Shown here: one piece after another, positions 1 through 8,873 of the stretch
Position numbering within the stretch: position 1 is the stretch's first letter
Layout: every line of letters begins with the position of its first letter
Assembly (NCBI GenBank): GCA_024330215.1
Contig: JANDLU010000031.1
Coordinates: forward strand, 1 to 36,340
Direction: 5' to 3'
Source of the DNA: Candidatus Gaiellasilicea maunaloa
GTDB lineage: Bacteria > Actinomycetota > Thermoleophilia > Gaiellales > Gaiellaceae
DNA: 36,340 bases
The notes under the pieces: generated by a model
What the model saw: only the letters and a program-made list of their open reading frames with translations
Database searches by the model: none
What the model was told of the DNA's origin: nothing
Program-made: the position numbers and the translations under genes

Positions 1-1
1 G

Positions 2-499
2 CGCGACGACGCGCAGCGAGAGCGGCGGCGCGAGATGTCACTCGCCTTCGCCGAGCTCGCGCGTGAGCACGGCCTCCTCTCCGTGCTCGAGCCCGTCGTC
101 CGCGGCCCCGAGGGCTTCGAGCGCGAGGCGGCGATCGTCGAGGCCGCGGCGGAGCTCTCCCGAACCGGCTGCGACCTCTACAAGTGCCAGGTCCCGCTGG
201 AGGGGAAGGGCGATCCCGCGGAGATCACGCGCTGGGCGGAGAAGATCGACGCCGCGACCGTCTGCCCCTGGGTCGTCCTCTCCCAGGGCGTCGACCCAGC
301 CGTCTTCCCCGCTGCCGTCGAGGCTGCCTGCAAGGGCGGCGCCTCCGGGATGCTCGCGGGCCGCGCGGTCTGGATGGCGGTACTAGCGGCCGAAGACCCG
401 ACCGAGCTTCTCCGTCAGCACTCCGTCCCGCGCCTCCAGGCGCTGGGCACAATCATCGACGCCCACGGGAGGCCGTGGCGCGAGAAGGGAGCCACATGA
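2..499 (+). CDS. LacD/YihT-like class I aldolase, C-terminal part (cut by window edge)
   Basis: The frame is open to the left edge, so the start lies outside the window; the ATG at 35 is probably internal. The visible part carries features of the tagatose-bisphosphate / sulfofructose-phosphate aldolase family: a strand ending in LEPVVRG, then DLYKCQVPLEG with the candidate Schiff-base lysine, then VVLSQGVD and ASGMLAGRAVW near the phosphate-binding end of a TIM barrel. The family cleaves ketose phosphates into triose phosphates in the cytosol; the actual substrate here is unknown. Its stop overlaps the next ATG by four bases (496-499), so it is co-translated with the operon that follows. Confidence 0.75.
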   Translation, partial: RDDAQRERRREMSLAFAELAREHGLLSVLEPVVRGPEGFEREAAIVEAAAELSRTGCDLYKCQVPLEGKGDPAEITRWAEKIDAATVCPWVVLSQGVDPAVFPAAVEAACKGGASGMLAGRAVWMAVLAAEDPTELLRQHSVPRLQALGTIIDAHGRPWREKGAT

Positions 500-1266
500 G
501 CAGCACTGAAGTCGATGTCGATTTCTTCCAGGAGAACGGCTACCTCCTCTGCCGGGACGTCTTCGACGCCGGCGAGGTCGAAGACATGCGCGGAGCACTC
601 GAGCGCATCCTCGAGACCGTGGCCGGAACGAAGCACGACGAGAACCACGCCTGGAGCGGAGTCGCCCAGGAGGCCGTCCTCAAGGGCTTCCACAACGTCC
701 AGTACCACGATGCCGCGTTCACGCGGGCCGCGGCGAGCCCGCGGCTCCTCGAGGTGCTGACCCGCGTGATCGGCCCGGACGTCCAGCTCCACCACACGAA
801 GATGCTCGTGAAGCCGCCGGAGCAGGGAGCGCCGTTCCCGATGCACCAGGACTATCCGTACTTCCCGCACACGCGGCACAGCGTCGTCGCGGCGAGCGTC
901 CATCTCGACGACACGAACGAGGAGAACGGCTGCTTGCGCGTCGTCGCTGGCTCGCACAAGCAGGGGCCGCTCGAGGCACAGGGCTCGAGCAAGACGCTCG
1001 ACGTCCCGCTCGAGGACGGCGAGCCGCTCCCTGCTCGCGCCGGCGACGTACTCCTCTTCAGCTACCTGACGATCCACGGCTCCGGGCTGAACACGAGCGA
1101 CGCCGCGCGCCGGAACGTGCTCTTCCAGTACCGCGATCCCGCTGACGAGCCGGTGCTCGAGAACGGCGTCGAGCAGCACGTGAACTGGGGCCAGGGGATG
1201 ATGGTCGCCGGCCGGAATCCCTTCTACTGGCAGCGTCACCCGAGGTTCGAGGTCAAGCCGGCGTGA
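496..1266 (+). CDS. Phytanoyl-CoA dioxygenase (PhyH) family protein
   Basis: A 256-residue Fe(II)/2-oxoglutarate-dependent oxygenase of the PhyH family. The facial triad is visible: MHQDYPYF supplies His and Asp, and TIHGSGLN supplies the distal His. RRNVLFQYR after it holds the arginine expected to bind 2-oxoglutarate. The start is the ATG overlapping the previous stop (ATGA). PhyH proteins hydroxylate many small molecules, so the substrate cannot be read from sequence. Its place among sugar genes suggests oxidation of a sugar, polyol or osmolyte-like compound (inference). It overlaps the next gene by four bases. Confidence 0.85.
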   Translation: MSSTEVDVDFFQENGYLLCRDVFDAGEVEDMRGALERILETVAGTKHDENHAWSGVAQEAVLKGFHNVQYHDAAFTRAAASPRLLEVLTRVIGPDVQLHHTKMLVKPPEQGAPFPMHQDYPYFPHTRHSVVAASVHLDDTNEENGCLRVVAGSHKQGPLEAQGSSKTLDVPLEDGEPLPARAGDVLLFSYLTIHGSGLNTSDAARRNVLFQYRDPADEPVLENGVEQHVNWGQGMMVAGRNPFYWQRHPRFEVKPA

Positions 1267-2297
1267 GGATGAGGGGCGTGATCGAGGGGTTCTACGGCCC
1301 GCCGTGGTCGCATGCCGAGCGGCTCGAGCTGATCCGCTTCTGCGGGCGCGAGGGGTTGAACACCTGGGTTCACGCGCCGAAGGGCGATCCCTTCCACCGG
1401 AAGCTCTGGCGCGAGCCATATCCGGACGCAGAGCTCGAGCAGCTCGGCGAGCTCGTTCGGGAGTCGGAGCGGCACGGCGTCGAGCTCGCGTACGCGATCG
1501 CCCCGGGCCTCGACATCTGCTACTCGAAGGACGAGGAGCTGGAGACGCTGCTTGCGAAGTGTGCACAGGTTCAGAGCGCCGGGGTGACCAGGTTCCAGCT
1601 CCTCTGGGACGACATCGACCACTCGCTCAACTGCGCGGAAGACGAGACGCGTTACGGAACCGCGGAGCGGCCGAGCGGTGCTGCCCAGTGCGACTTCTCG
1701 AACCGCTTCCTCGCCGCCTTCCCCCAGCCGGGCCCGCTCGTCATCTGTCCAATGGGTTATGCGGGCACCGGCGATTCACCGTACCGGCGGAGCTTCGGGC
1801 CCGACCTCCATTCCGAGATCGTCGTCTACTGGACGGGTCCCGAGGTCGTCTCGCTCGGGATCACGCGCGAAGCGCTGAACGCGGCGGTCGCGCGCTTTCA
1901 CGGCCACGAGCTCCTGCTCTGGGACAACTATCCCGTCAACGACTTCGATGCCGAGCGGCCACTGCTCTTCCTGGGCCCGCTCGTCGGGCGCGACGCGCGG
2001 CTTGCCGAGGGGCACTGCGCCGGCCTGATCGCGAACGCGATGGTGCAGGCGATTCCCTCGAAGCTCGCGCTCGCGACGATCGCGGACTGGACACGCGAAC
2101 CGGCGGGCTACGACCCGATCGCCTCGTACGAGCGCGCGCTCCGCGAGTACGGCGCCGAGGTCGTCGAGGCGATCCGCGATCTCGCGGCGAAGCCCGCGCC
2201 CATCGAGCCGCCCGGCGACGTGCGGGGCCTCGTTGCCGCGCTCGAGCTCGGCGTCCATTCGCCGACCGCGCTCGCCTTGCTGGAACCGTTTGTGTGA
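1263..2297 (+). CDS. GH84-type beta-N-acetylglucosaminidase (O-GlcNAcase-like)
   Basis: A 344-residue protein beginning with the family hallmark GVIEGFYGPPWS, followed by the TIM-barrel motif NTWVHAPKGDPFHR and the paired catalytic aspartates in LLWDDID. These are typical of glycoside hydrolase family 84, which removes N-acetylglucosamine with help from the substrate acetamido group. No signal peptide is seen and the protein holds only the catalytic domain, so it probably acts in the cytosol on imported sugars. The start is GTG 1263 (overlapping the previous stop) or ATG 1269. The neighbours suggest catabolism of an amino sugar or a modified glycan. Confidence 0.88.
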   Translation: MRMRGVIEGFYGPPWSHAERLELIRFCGREGLNTWVHAPKGDPFHRKLWREPYPDAELEQLGELVRESERHGVELAYAIAPGLDICYSKDEELETLLAKCAQVQSAGVTRFQLLWDDIDHSLNCAEDETRYGTAERPSGAAQCDFSNRFLAAFPQPGPLVICPMGYAGTGDSPYRRSFGPDLHSEIVVYWTGPEVVSLGITREALNAAVARFHGHELLLWDNYPVNDFDAERPLLFLGPLVGRDARLAEGHCAGLIANAMVQAIPSKLALATIADWTREPAGYDPIASYERALREYGAEVVEAIRDLAAKPAPIEPPGDVRGLVAALELGVHSPTALALLEPFV

Positions 2298-3754
2298 CGG
2301 ATGTCGCGGTCTTCGGCGCCACGGCAACGGGCGTGATGGCTGCCGTCGCGGCGCGCGAGGCAGGCGCCCAGGTCGTTCTCTACGGTCCCGACCAACATGT
2401 GGGCGGAATGGTCTCGGGCGGCCTCTCGTGGACGGACGTCGGCGACGCGCGCGTCCTCGGCGGGCTCGCCCGGCGCTTCTATGAGGCTGTCGCAGAGCAC
2501 TACGACGCGCCCCTTTGGTCGGTCAAGGGACCGGAGCCGCATGTCGCCGAGCAGATCCTCGAGGAGATGCTCGTGGGCGTCGAGGTTCGGCTAGGCGAGC
2601 CCGAGCGTCCGGATGCGGCCGTCTTCGTCGACGCGAGCTACGAGGGCGATCTGCTCGCCGAGCTCGGCATTCCGTACGCGGTCGGCCGGGAGTCGTGCGA
2701 GCTCCACGGCGAGCGCTGGGCCGGCCGCCAGCCTGCCTACCGACCGGGGCGGCACAACTTCTCCGTTCTGCTCGACCCCTTTGCTGCGGACGGCTCGCTG
2801 TTGCCGGGAATCCGGGAGCCCGAGGTGGACGAGAGCGGCTGGCCGAGCGAGCGCCTCGGGGAGGGCGACGGCGGCCTGCAGGCGTATGGCTATCGCGTCT
2901 GCCTCACCGACCGCGAGGACAATCGCCTGCCGCTCGAGGAGCCGGCCGGCTACGACCCCGGCCGCTTCGAGCTCCTCTGCCGCTACCTCAGGGTCGCCGG
3001 CGTCGAGGCTCGCGATCTGCTCGGCCTCGTGCCCGACCTGCTCCCGAAGGGCAAGTGCGACGTCAACTCGATCGGGCCGTTCTCCCTCAACGTGCTCGAT
3101 GGCTCGAACCGTGGCTATCCCGAAGGCGACGAGGAGGAGCGACGGCGGATCCGCGAGCAGCATCTCGCCCATGCTCAGTCGCTCCTTTACTTCCTCGCCA
3201 ACGACGAGTCCGTGCCCACTCGGATCCGCGCCGAGGTCGCCCGCTGGGGGCCATGCGCCGACGAGTTCCGGGATACGGCCGGCTGGCCGCACCAGCTCTA
3301 CGTGCGCGACGGCCGCCGCCTGCTCGGCGAGGTCGTCTTACAGGAACGAGACGTCCTCGAGCCGGCGGCGCAGGACGACGTCGTCGCGCTCGGCTCCTAC
3401 AACATCGACGTCCGTGAGATCGAGCGCACCTGGCGGTATCTCCCCGAGTACGCCCGCACGCCGGCGGTCTTCAACGAGGGCTACCTCTCGGTCGCGGTGC
3501 CGCCGTATCCGATTCCGTATCGGGCTCTGACCCCGAGCCGCGAGGACGCCGAGAACCTGCTCGTGCCGCTCTGCCTCTCCGCCTCCCACGTCGCCTTCGC
3601 CTCCGTCCGGATGGAGCCGACGCTGATGCTGCTCGGTCACGCCGCCGGCGCCGCGGCCGCCCAGGCCGCCCGCCGCGGTGTCGCCGTCCAGGACGTCGAC
3701 GTTCCGCGGCTCCAGGACGATCTCCGCGACGCAGGTCAGGTGCTCGCGTTGTGA
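2294..3754 (+). CDS. FAD-dependent oxidoreductase (FAD_oxidored family)
   Basis: A 486-residue flavoprotein. The N-terminus has an FAD-binding fold (VAVFGATATGVMAAVAA) in which the usual GxGxxG is GATATG, followed by GGMVSGGLSWTD, typical of the PF12831-like FAD oxidoreductases. The C-terminus has the second FAD contact region (LVPLCLSASHVAFASVRMEP followed by a GHAAGAAAA stretch). GTG 2294 overlaps the previous stop (GTGA). Members oxidise sugars or related metabolites; the substrate is unknown. It sits mid-operon between a glycosidase and a sugar isomerase. Confidence 0.85.
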   Translation: MTDVAVFGATATGVMAAVAAREAGAQVVLYGPDQHVGGMVSGGLSWTDVGDARVLGGLARRFYEAVAEHYDAPLWSVKGPEPHVAEQILEEMLVGVEVRLGEPERPDAAVFVDASYEGDLLAELGIPYAVGRESCELHGERWAGRQPAYRPGRHNFSVLLDPFAADGSLLPGIREPEVDESGWPSERLGEGDGGLQAYGYRVCLTDREDNRLPLEEPAGYDPGRFELLCRYLRVAGVEARDLLGLVPDLLPKGKCDVNSIGPFSLNVLDGSNRGYPEGDEEERRRIREQHLAHAQSLLYFLANDESVPTRIRAEVARWGPCADEFRDTAGWPHQLYVRDGRRLLGEVVLQERDVLEPAAQDDVVALGSYNIDVREIERTWRYLPEYARTPAVFNEGYLSVAVPPYPIPYRALTPSREDAENLLVPLCLSASHVAFASVRMEPTLMLLGHAAGAAAAQAARRGVAVQDVDVPRLQDDLRDAGQVLAL

Positions 3755-4527
3755 TCGTCTTCATGACCGCGAATTACGTCGCCCGCGAGACCGGCTTTGC
3801 GATGCGCGGCTGGGGCCACGGCGACCGGACCACGAACGAGGCGTTCGCCCCGCTCGAGACGTACGGCGAGCGCTTCGACGCGCTGCTCCGCGACATCCGA
3901 GCGCTCGGCTTCGACGCGATCGACCTCTGGGGCGCGCATCTGAATCCCGAGTGGGCAACCGACGAGCACGTCGCGGTCGTACGCGACGCGCTCGAGCGAC
4001 GCGGACTCGAGGTCGCCACGTACGCTGTGTGGGTCGACAAATCGAACATCGTGCGTTCCTGCGAGCTCGCGCAAGCCGTCGGGACGAAGACGATCGGCGG
4101 CGGCTTGTCCGGCGAACCGGCCGAGCTGGCGCCCGTCCTCCGTGAGCACAGCGTCACACTCGCGATCGAGAATCACCCGGAGCGGACGCCGTCGGAGGTG
4201 CTGGCCAAGATCGAGGCTGGAGCGGGCACGATGGCCGCGACCGTCGACACGGGCTGGTGGGCGACGCAGGGCTACGACCCCGCCCGCGCGATCGAGGAGC
4301 TCGGCGTGCACGTTCGCCACGTCCACCTCAAGGACGTCCTGCACGAGGGCGAGCCGCACGAGACCTGCGCCTGGGGCAAGGGGATCGTCGACGTCGAGGC
4401 CTGTGTCCGCGCGCTGCAACGGATCGGTTACTCGGGCTCGCTGACGGTCGAGCACGAGCCGGAGCACCACGACCCGAGCCACGAGACCCGCGCGATGCGG
4501 ACGCAGCTCGAGGGGTGGCTGCGATGA
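3751..4527 (+). CDS. Sugar phosphate isomerase/epimerase (AP_endonuc_2 TIM barrel)
   Basis: A 258-residue TIM-barrel protein of the xylose-isomerase-like family. Metal-ligand candidates are in order along the barrel: FDAIDLWGAH, LAIENHPE, MAATVDTGWW, VRHVHLKDV and LTVEHEPEH. GTG 3751 starts inside the previous stop. These enzymes isomerise or epimerise sugars, keto-acids or inositols using a divalent metal. With the Gfo/Idh/MocA gene directly behind it, this is a pair often seen in polyol or aminosugar catabolism. Confidence 0.87.
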   Translation: MIVFMTANYVARETGFAMRGWGHGDRTTNEAFAPLETYGERFDALLRDIRALGFDAIDLWGAHLNPEWATDEHVAVVRDALERRGLEVATYAVWVDKSNIVRSCELAQAVGTKTIGGGLSGEPAELAPVLREHSVTLAIENHPERTPSEVLAKIEAGAGTMAATVDTGWWATQGYDPARAIEELGVHVRHVHLKDVLHEGEPHETCAWGKGIVDVEACVRALQRIGYSGSLTVEHEPEHHDPSHETRAMRTQLEGWLR

Positions 4528-5582
4528 GGGTCGCGCTGGCCGGGGCGGGAAACATCGCCGACCGCTATGCCGCCGCGATCGTGAACGCCCCGGAGCTCGA
4601 GCTCGCAGGCGCGACCGACCCCGTTCCCGGCCGGGCAGCCGCGCTCGTCGCCGCGCAAGGCGGGGTGGAGTATCCGACTCTCGAGGCGCTGCTCGCGGAC
4701 GAGGCCGTCGACACCGTGGTCAACCTCACCTCGCCGCAGGCTCACTTCGACGTCAGCGAGGCGTCCCTCGACGCGCAGAAGCACGTGCACAGCGAGAAGC
4801 CGCTTGCGCTGACCCATGACGACGCACGCGCTCTCGTCGAGCGGGCGAGGCGGAACGGCGTCAGGTTGAGCAGTGCGCCGACGACGCTTCTGGGCGAGGC
4901 ACAGCAGACGGCGTGGAAGCTCGTCCGGGAGGGCGCGATCGGCACGGTTCGAGCGGTCTACGCTGAGGCGAATTGGGGTCGGCTCGAAGCCTGGCACCCG
5001 GATTCGCGCAGCCTCTACGCGGTCGGCCCGCTCGTCGACGTCGGTGTCTACCCGCTGACGATCGTGACTGCGATGCTCGGCCCAGTGCGGCGCGTGCAGG
5101 CGTTTGCGAAGACGCTCGAGCCCGAGCGGAGGCTGCTCGACGGCACGTCCTTTGTGCCCGAGTCACCCGACTTCGTCGTCGCGAGCGTCGAGCTCGCCGA
5201 GGGCGTGCTCGTCCGCCTCACCGCGAGCTTCTACGTCGGCCCGTGCAAGCAGCGCGGGCTCGAGCTCCACGGGGACGCAGGCTCGCTCTACCTACCGACC
5301 TGGGCCGAGGCCGACTCGCTTATCGAGCAGCAGGTGCGCGGCGGGGAGTACGCGAAGGTCGCGCCGGTGCGCCGGCCATTCCACGGGGTCGACTGGGGGC
5401 GCGCGCTCGTCGATCTCGCGCACGCCGTGGACGAGGGCCGCCCGCACCGCTCGAGCGGAGAGCACGCTGCGCATGTGGTGGAGGTCTTCGATGCCGTTCG
5501 TCGCTCGCTCGCCCGGGGCGGGCTCGCCGTCGAGGTGCAGTCGGACTTCCGGCGTCCGGAGCCGATGGACTGGGCGCGTTGA
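4524..5582 (+). CDS. Gfo/Idh/MocA family NAD(P)-dependent oxidoreductase
   Basis: A 352-residue dehydrogenase. The Rossmann domain starts at once (VALAGAGNIADRYAAAI), followed by the family EKP motif in HSEKPLAL and the C-terminal substrate-domain signature VDVGVYPL. ATG 4524 overlaps the stop of the isomerase gene (ATGA). Family members oxidise a sugar or inositol hydroxyl with NAD(P). It is the last intact gene of an operon whose six members all overlap by four bases. Confidence 0.9.
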   Translation: MRVALAGAGNIADRYAAAIVNAPELELAGATDPVPGRAAALVAAQGGVEYPTLEALLADEAVDTVVNLTSPQAHFDVSEASLDAQKHVHSEKPLALTHDDARALVERARRNGVRLSSAPTTLLGEAQQTAWKLVREGAIGTVRAVYAEANWGRLEAWHPDSRSLYAVGPLVDVGVYPLTIVTAMLGPVRRVQAFAKTLEPERRLLDGTSFVPESPDFVVASVELAEGVLVRLTASFYVGPCKQRGLELHGDAGSLYLPTWAEADSLIEQQVRGGEYAKVAPVRRPFHGVDWGRALVDLAHAVDEGRPHRSSGEHAAHVVEVFDAVRRSLARGGLAVEVQSDFRRPEPMDWAR

Positions 5583-6064
5583 GTCGCGAACGGTCGTTCT
5601 ACGTGCAAAAAGACCGGGCGCTGATCAAGGGGCTCGGGCTCAACTTGAAGCACGTGGTCGCGGGCGCCGAGCCTGCGCAGGTGGCGCGCTGGAGCCAGCT
5701 GTACAAGCAGAAGAAGCCGATCCTCTTCTACTGGTACGACCCGCAGTACCTGAACGCGCAATACGACCTCGTTCGGGTCAAGCTGCCCGCGCGCTTCAAG
5801 GGCTGCCAGGACGACGAGAAGCAGGGCGGGGATCCGAAGCGCTACGCGTGCGAGTATCCGTCCTACGGCCTCGACAAGCTCGTCTCGAAGAAGTTCGCGA
5901 CGGGCGGCTCGCCGGCCCTCAAGTTCGTCAGGGCCTGGAAGTGGACGGCCGCCGACCAGAACTTCGTCGCCAATCTCATCTCCGGCAAGAAGCTGAAGCC
6001 GGAGAAGGCTGCGGAGCAGTGGGTCAGGGCGAATCCGGGCAAGGTCAACGCTTGGCTCAAGTAG
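5579..6064 (+). pseudogene. C-terminal fragment of a glycine-betaine/proline ABC binding protein (OpuAC)
   Basis: The frame from TTG 5579 gives about 160 residues that match only the C-terminal lobe of OpuAC-type binding proteins: a GLGLNLKHVVAG strand, the KKPILFYWYDPQY ligand region and a tail of the ANPGKVNAWLK type. A complete protein is near 300 residues and has a signal peptide; both are missing. The sequence immediately upstream is the intact end of the dehydrogenase gene, so a deletion or recombination joined the two. The TTGA overlap at the junction may be accidental. It is probably non-functional. Confidence 0.6.
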
Positions 6065-6212
6065 GAGGAGGGTGACGTCGACGGGGGTCGATCGCGGTCG
6101 TCGGATCGCGACCCGACCCCCGCGAGGCCACAGAAGACCACGAGCCCGGTCGCCCGCCGCGGCCGGCGCAGGCGGCCCGCCAGGAGGAGCGGGAGAGCGG
6201 GGCGAGGACGCC

Positions 6213-6863
6213 CTGCCGTTCGAAGCGTCGGGACGAGCCACGCAGCGCCCAGGTTCTCGGCTTCTCGGGCGGCGGCATACAGCGAGATCCCGGCAGTGAT
6301 CGCCGAGAGAGCTGCCACGCCGATTGCGGCGCTCGGATGGGGGAGCGCTCGAGCCGCGACCCGCGTCTCATCACCGCGACCATCCCGGTGACGACGATCG
6401 CGAGGCCGGCGAAGGCGAGGGGCGGAGACTTGACCCACGCGAGCAAGACCTCGCGCCGACGAGTCGCGCCGAGCGAGCTGCCGCAATCGCGGAGGTTCCC
6501 CCAGAGGAAGCCGCAGCTGTGCCGCCGAGGATGCCGATCGACGGCGAGGGTCGGCCGACCTAGCGGCCGTCTGCCTACGAACTCGGAAGAGGAAGCGCTG
6601 CAACACCGCTGGCGATGCCCGCCCGCTCCCGGCTGCCTGCGGCTGCAGCCGCAGGCATTCGCAAGCACGAGCGTCGCGAACATGAACGTCCATGCGACGG
6701 CGACCGTCGGAAGCTGCGCGATCGCTGTCAAGACCCGCTCGATCGCCTGCATCGGATTGTCGGTCAGGCCGGAGCAGGCGAGTCCGACGAGCATCAGGAC
6801 AAGCAGCGCCGCAAGAGGAAGACGAGCAGAGGCATGCGCTTCCGCAGGCGAGATGCCGGGCAT
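6213..6863 (-). pseudogene. Decayed membrane-protein gene (coding traces in more than one frame)
   Basis: No intact gene is visible in 6065-6894. On the - strand an ATG at 6863 opens about 70 residues with hydrophobic stretches (LPLAALLVLMLVGLACSG and AVAWTFMFATLVLANACG). The hydrophobic signal then dies at a perfect palindrome near 6634-6657. It reappears near 6470-6350 (PPLAFAGLAIVVTGMVAVM) and, in another frame, near 6327-6213 (AIGVAALSAITAGISLYAAA). This looks like a frameshifted polytopic membrane protein. The family is not recognised, and the call rests on hydrophobicity alone. Confidence 0.3.
6634..6657. repeat. Perfect 24-bp palindrome
   Basis: The 24 bases read identically on both strands; the core is GGCTGCAGCC, flanked by TGCCTGC and GCAGGCA. 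It can form a cruciform or RNA hairpin. It lies inside the decayed membrane-protein region, at the point where its first hydrophobic part ends. There is no T-tract. Confidence 0.7.
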
Positions 6864-6894
6864 CGCGATCAGCGAGCCGCCGGGCGTCCTGTGG

Positions 6895-7785
6895 CTACGC
6901 GTCGATCTGGAGAAGCTCCTGGTTGACGTGATCGACCTGCAGGGTCGTGTGGTCGATCTCATAGACGTTTTCGAGTAGCCGCTCCAACTCGCGTCGCTTC
7001 GCATGGCAGTCCTCTCCGCGCTCGACGAGGACGTGCGCAGCCAGGGCCGGGAAGCCGGATGTGATCGTCCAGATGTGGAGGTCATGCACGTTCGAGACAC
7101 CGGCAACGGACTCGATCTTCGCCTGCACCTGCTCGGCGTCGATGCCCTTCGGGGTCGCTTCCAGAAGGATCGAGACAGACTCCCTGAGCACACCCCAGGA
7201 GCTCGCGGCGACGAGGATTCCGATCAGAACGCTGATCAGCGGGTCCGCGTAGACCCAGCCAGTGAGCAGGATCACGATCGCCGCGGCGATCACACCCAGG
7301 GAACCGAGCACGTCGGCGACGACGTGCCGAAGCGCGGCCTGCACGTTGAGGCTTCCGCGGTCTCCGCGGGCAAGGATCAAAGCTCCCGCCAGGTTGATCA
7401 GGAGCCCGCCGATCGCGATACCGAGCATCCAGCCGCCCAGCACGACCGGGGGATCCGAGAGGCGTTGAGCCGCCTCGATGAAAATCCAGATCGAGATCGC
7501 GACGAGCGTGACGCCATTGAAGACGGCTGCGAGGATTTCTGCTCGCTTGAAGCCGAAGCTCCTCGCCGGGGTTGCCGGGCGTTTGGCGAGCCAGATCGCT
7601 CCGAGCGCGACCGCGAGGGAACCAGTGTCCGAGAGCATGTGCCCTGCGTCGGCGAGAAGAGCCAGGCTGCCGGTCAGCAGGCCACCGATCACCTCGGCAA
7701 CCGTGTAGGTGGCGGTCAGGCCGAGTGTGAGCAGGAGCGCCCGGGCGCTCCTGCTCTTCGCTCCATGCTCGTGACCCGTTCCCAC
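6895..7785 (-). CDS. CDF family cation efflux transporter (CzcD/ZitB-like)
   Basis: An inner-membrane divalent-metal/proton antiporter of about 296 residues. Six hydrophobic segments are visible. The transport-site motifs are ADAGHMLSDTG in the second and HVVADVLGS in the fifth, an HxxxD pair typical of Zn/Co/Cd exporters. The C-terminal cytoplasmic domain carries VSNVHDLHIWTITSG. GTG 7785 is chosen because the longer frame upstream is charged and low-complexity, and because the nearby ATG is followed at once by a stop. It lies 55 bases behind the CDF-like gene and is probably under the same CadC-type repressor. Confidence 0.9.
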   Translation of the reverse strand: MGTGHEHGAKSRSARALLLTLGLTATYTVAEVIGGLLTGSLALLADAGHMLSDTGSLAVALGAIWLAKRPATPARSFGFKRAEILAAVFNGVTLVAISIWIFIEAAQRLSDPPVVLGGWMLGIAIGGLLINLAGALILARGDRGSLNVQAALRHVVADVLGSLGVIAAAIVILLTGWVYADPLISVLIGILVAASSWGVLRESVSILLEATPKGIDAEQVQAKIESVAGVSNVHDLHIWTITSGFPALAAHVLVERGEDCHAKRRELERLLENVYEIDHTTLQVDHVNQELLQIDA

Positions 7786-7840
7786 TAGCTCGCCATCCGC
7801 TCGAGCCGATCGCGGCCGACAACAAGGGCGTCGCCGGCCG

Positions 7841-8503
7841 TTAGCAACCGGCGCATGCGCAGCCCTCGCCCCGCCAGCTCTCACGACCTTCACGGATCGA
7901 GACCGCAGCGATCACGAGAGCGGCGATCGGATCGAGCCACCACCAGCCGAGCAAAGTGTTCCCGAGCAGGCCCAGGAGGACGGCGCCCGCGAGGTAGGCG
8001 CAGAGCAAATTCTGGGTCCCTTCGCCGCGGGTGGCGACCGAGCCGAGCCTGTCAGCGAGGCGCCGCTTGGCGACACCGAGCAGCGGCATCCCAATCAAGG
8101 AAGACGCGACCAGCCCGATCCCGAGCCAGCTCGTGTCCGCGCGCTCGCCGGTGACCAGCTTGCCGATCGCCTCGTAACCGACGAAGGGGACAAGCAAGAA
8201 GAACTGGATCGCGACGAACTTCTGCGCCCGTCCCTCGGCCCTGTTCGAGGTGAGGCGGGCGCCGCTGAAAAGCCAGACGATCACGAGACTCGCAAGCCCT
8301 TCGATGAAGGATTGGATCCCGAACGCCGTCAGCGCGATCGACCCGGCGAGCACGCCCGTGACAACCCCGAGCGTTCCTTCCGTGCCCATCCAGAAGAGGC
8401 TTAACCAGGAGAGCTGGCGCGCCCGCTCGGCCGCTCGAAGCCACTCGGACGAGCGAACCTGCTGCTGAACTTGACCGAGCGGCAACTCACGGACGGTGCT
8501 CAT
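7841..8503 (-). CDS. Small CDF-like cation transporter membrane protein
   Basis: A 220-residue membrane protein related to the membrane part of cation diffusion facilitators: GSIALTAFGIQSFIEGLASL matches the second helix region, and WLDPIAALVIAAVSIREG resembles the last helix. It lacks the C-terminal cytoplasmic metal domain and instead ends in a Cys-rich tail, CACAGC, which could bind a soft metal. Its ATG overlaps the stop of the repressor gene (ATGA), so it is co-translated with the regulator. The metal cannot be stated; Cd, Zn or Pb fits the regulator type. Confidence 0.75.
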   Translation of the reverse strand: MSTVRELPLGQVQQQVRSSEWLRAAERARQLSWLSLFWMGTEGTLGVVTGVLAGSIALTAFGIQSFIEGLASLVIVWLFSGARLTSNRAEGRAQKFVAIQFFLLVPFVGYEAIGKLVTGERADTSWLGIGLVASSLIGMPLLGVAKRRLADRLGSVATRGEGTQNLLCAYLAGAVLLGLLGNTLLGWWWLDPIAALVIAAVSIREGRESWRGEGCACAGC

Positions 8504-8868
8504 AGGGCATCTCGCGCGGACACCTCGGAACCGACGACTGCTTCGAGAAGCGCGGTCGCCTCGGCGGTCAGCGAGTAGAAGACCATCCGCGCTTCCCGTC
8601 GGGAAGTAACGAGTCCAGCTTCACGCAGCGTCCGGAGGTGGTGAGACATCAGTGCCTGCGAGCGGCCGAGGATCCAGGCGAGGTCGCAGCCGCACAGCTC
8701 CTCTCCGGCTCGGAGCGCCAGGAGGACGCTCAGCCGCGTCGGATCGGCGAGAGCGCGAGCCCGCTCGACCGTCTCCGCGAGTGCAGCCGGATCGGGGAGT
8801 CCGTGGCGCACACGCTCCGCGACATCGAGATCGAGGCAGAGGAGCTCGCAGGTGTCACCAGCTGCCAC
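8500..8868 (-). CDS. cadC: ArsR/SmtB metal-responsive repressor, CadC type
   Basis: A 122-residue winged-helix repressor. The Cys pattern matches CadC: Cys7 and Cys11 in CELLC at the N-terminus and Cys59 and Cys61 in ELCGCD on the metal-sensing helix. The recognition helix follows in SQALMSHHLRTLREAGLV. CadC-type proteins bind Cd, Pb or Zn through these thiolates and leave the DNA. The start is GTG 8868: a TAGAAT element ends six bases upstream, which predicts a leaderless mRNA. An inverted repeat over that element is the likely operator. It heads the efflux operon. Confidence 0.88.
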   Translation of the reverse strand: MAAGDTCELLCLDLDVAERVRHGLPDPAALAETVERARALADPTRLSVLLALRAGEELCGCDLAWILGRSQALMSHHLRTLREAGLVTSRREARMVFYSLTAEATALLEAVVGSEVSARDAL

Positions 8869-8873
8869 GCCGT

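Noticed and set aside
415-1566. 383-codon - strand frame across the PhyH and GH84 genes
   Set aside because: It is the reverse shadow of two clear genes; its protein is low-complexity and Arg-rich.
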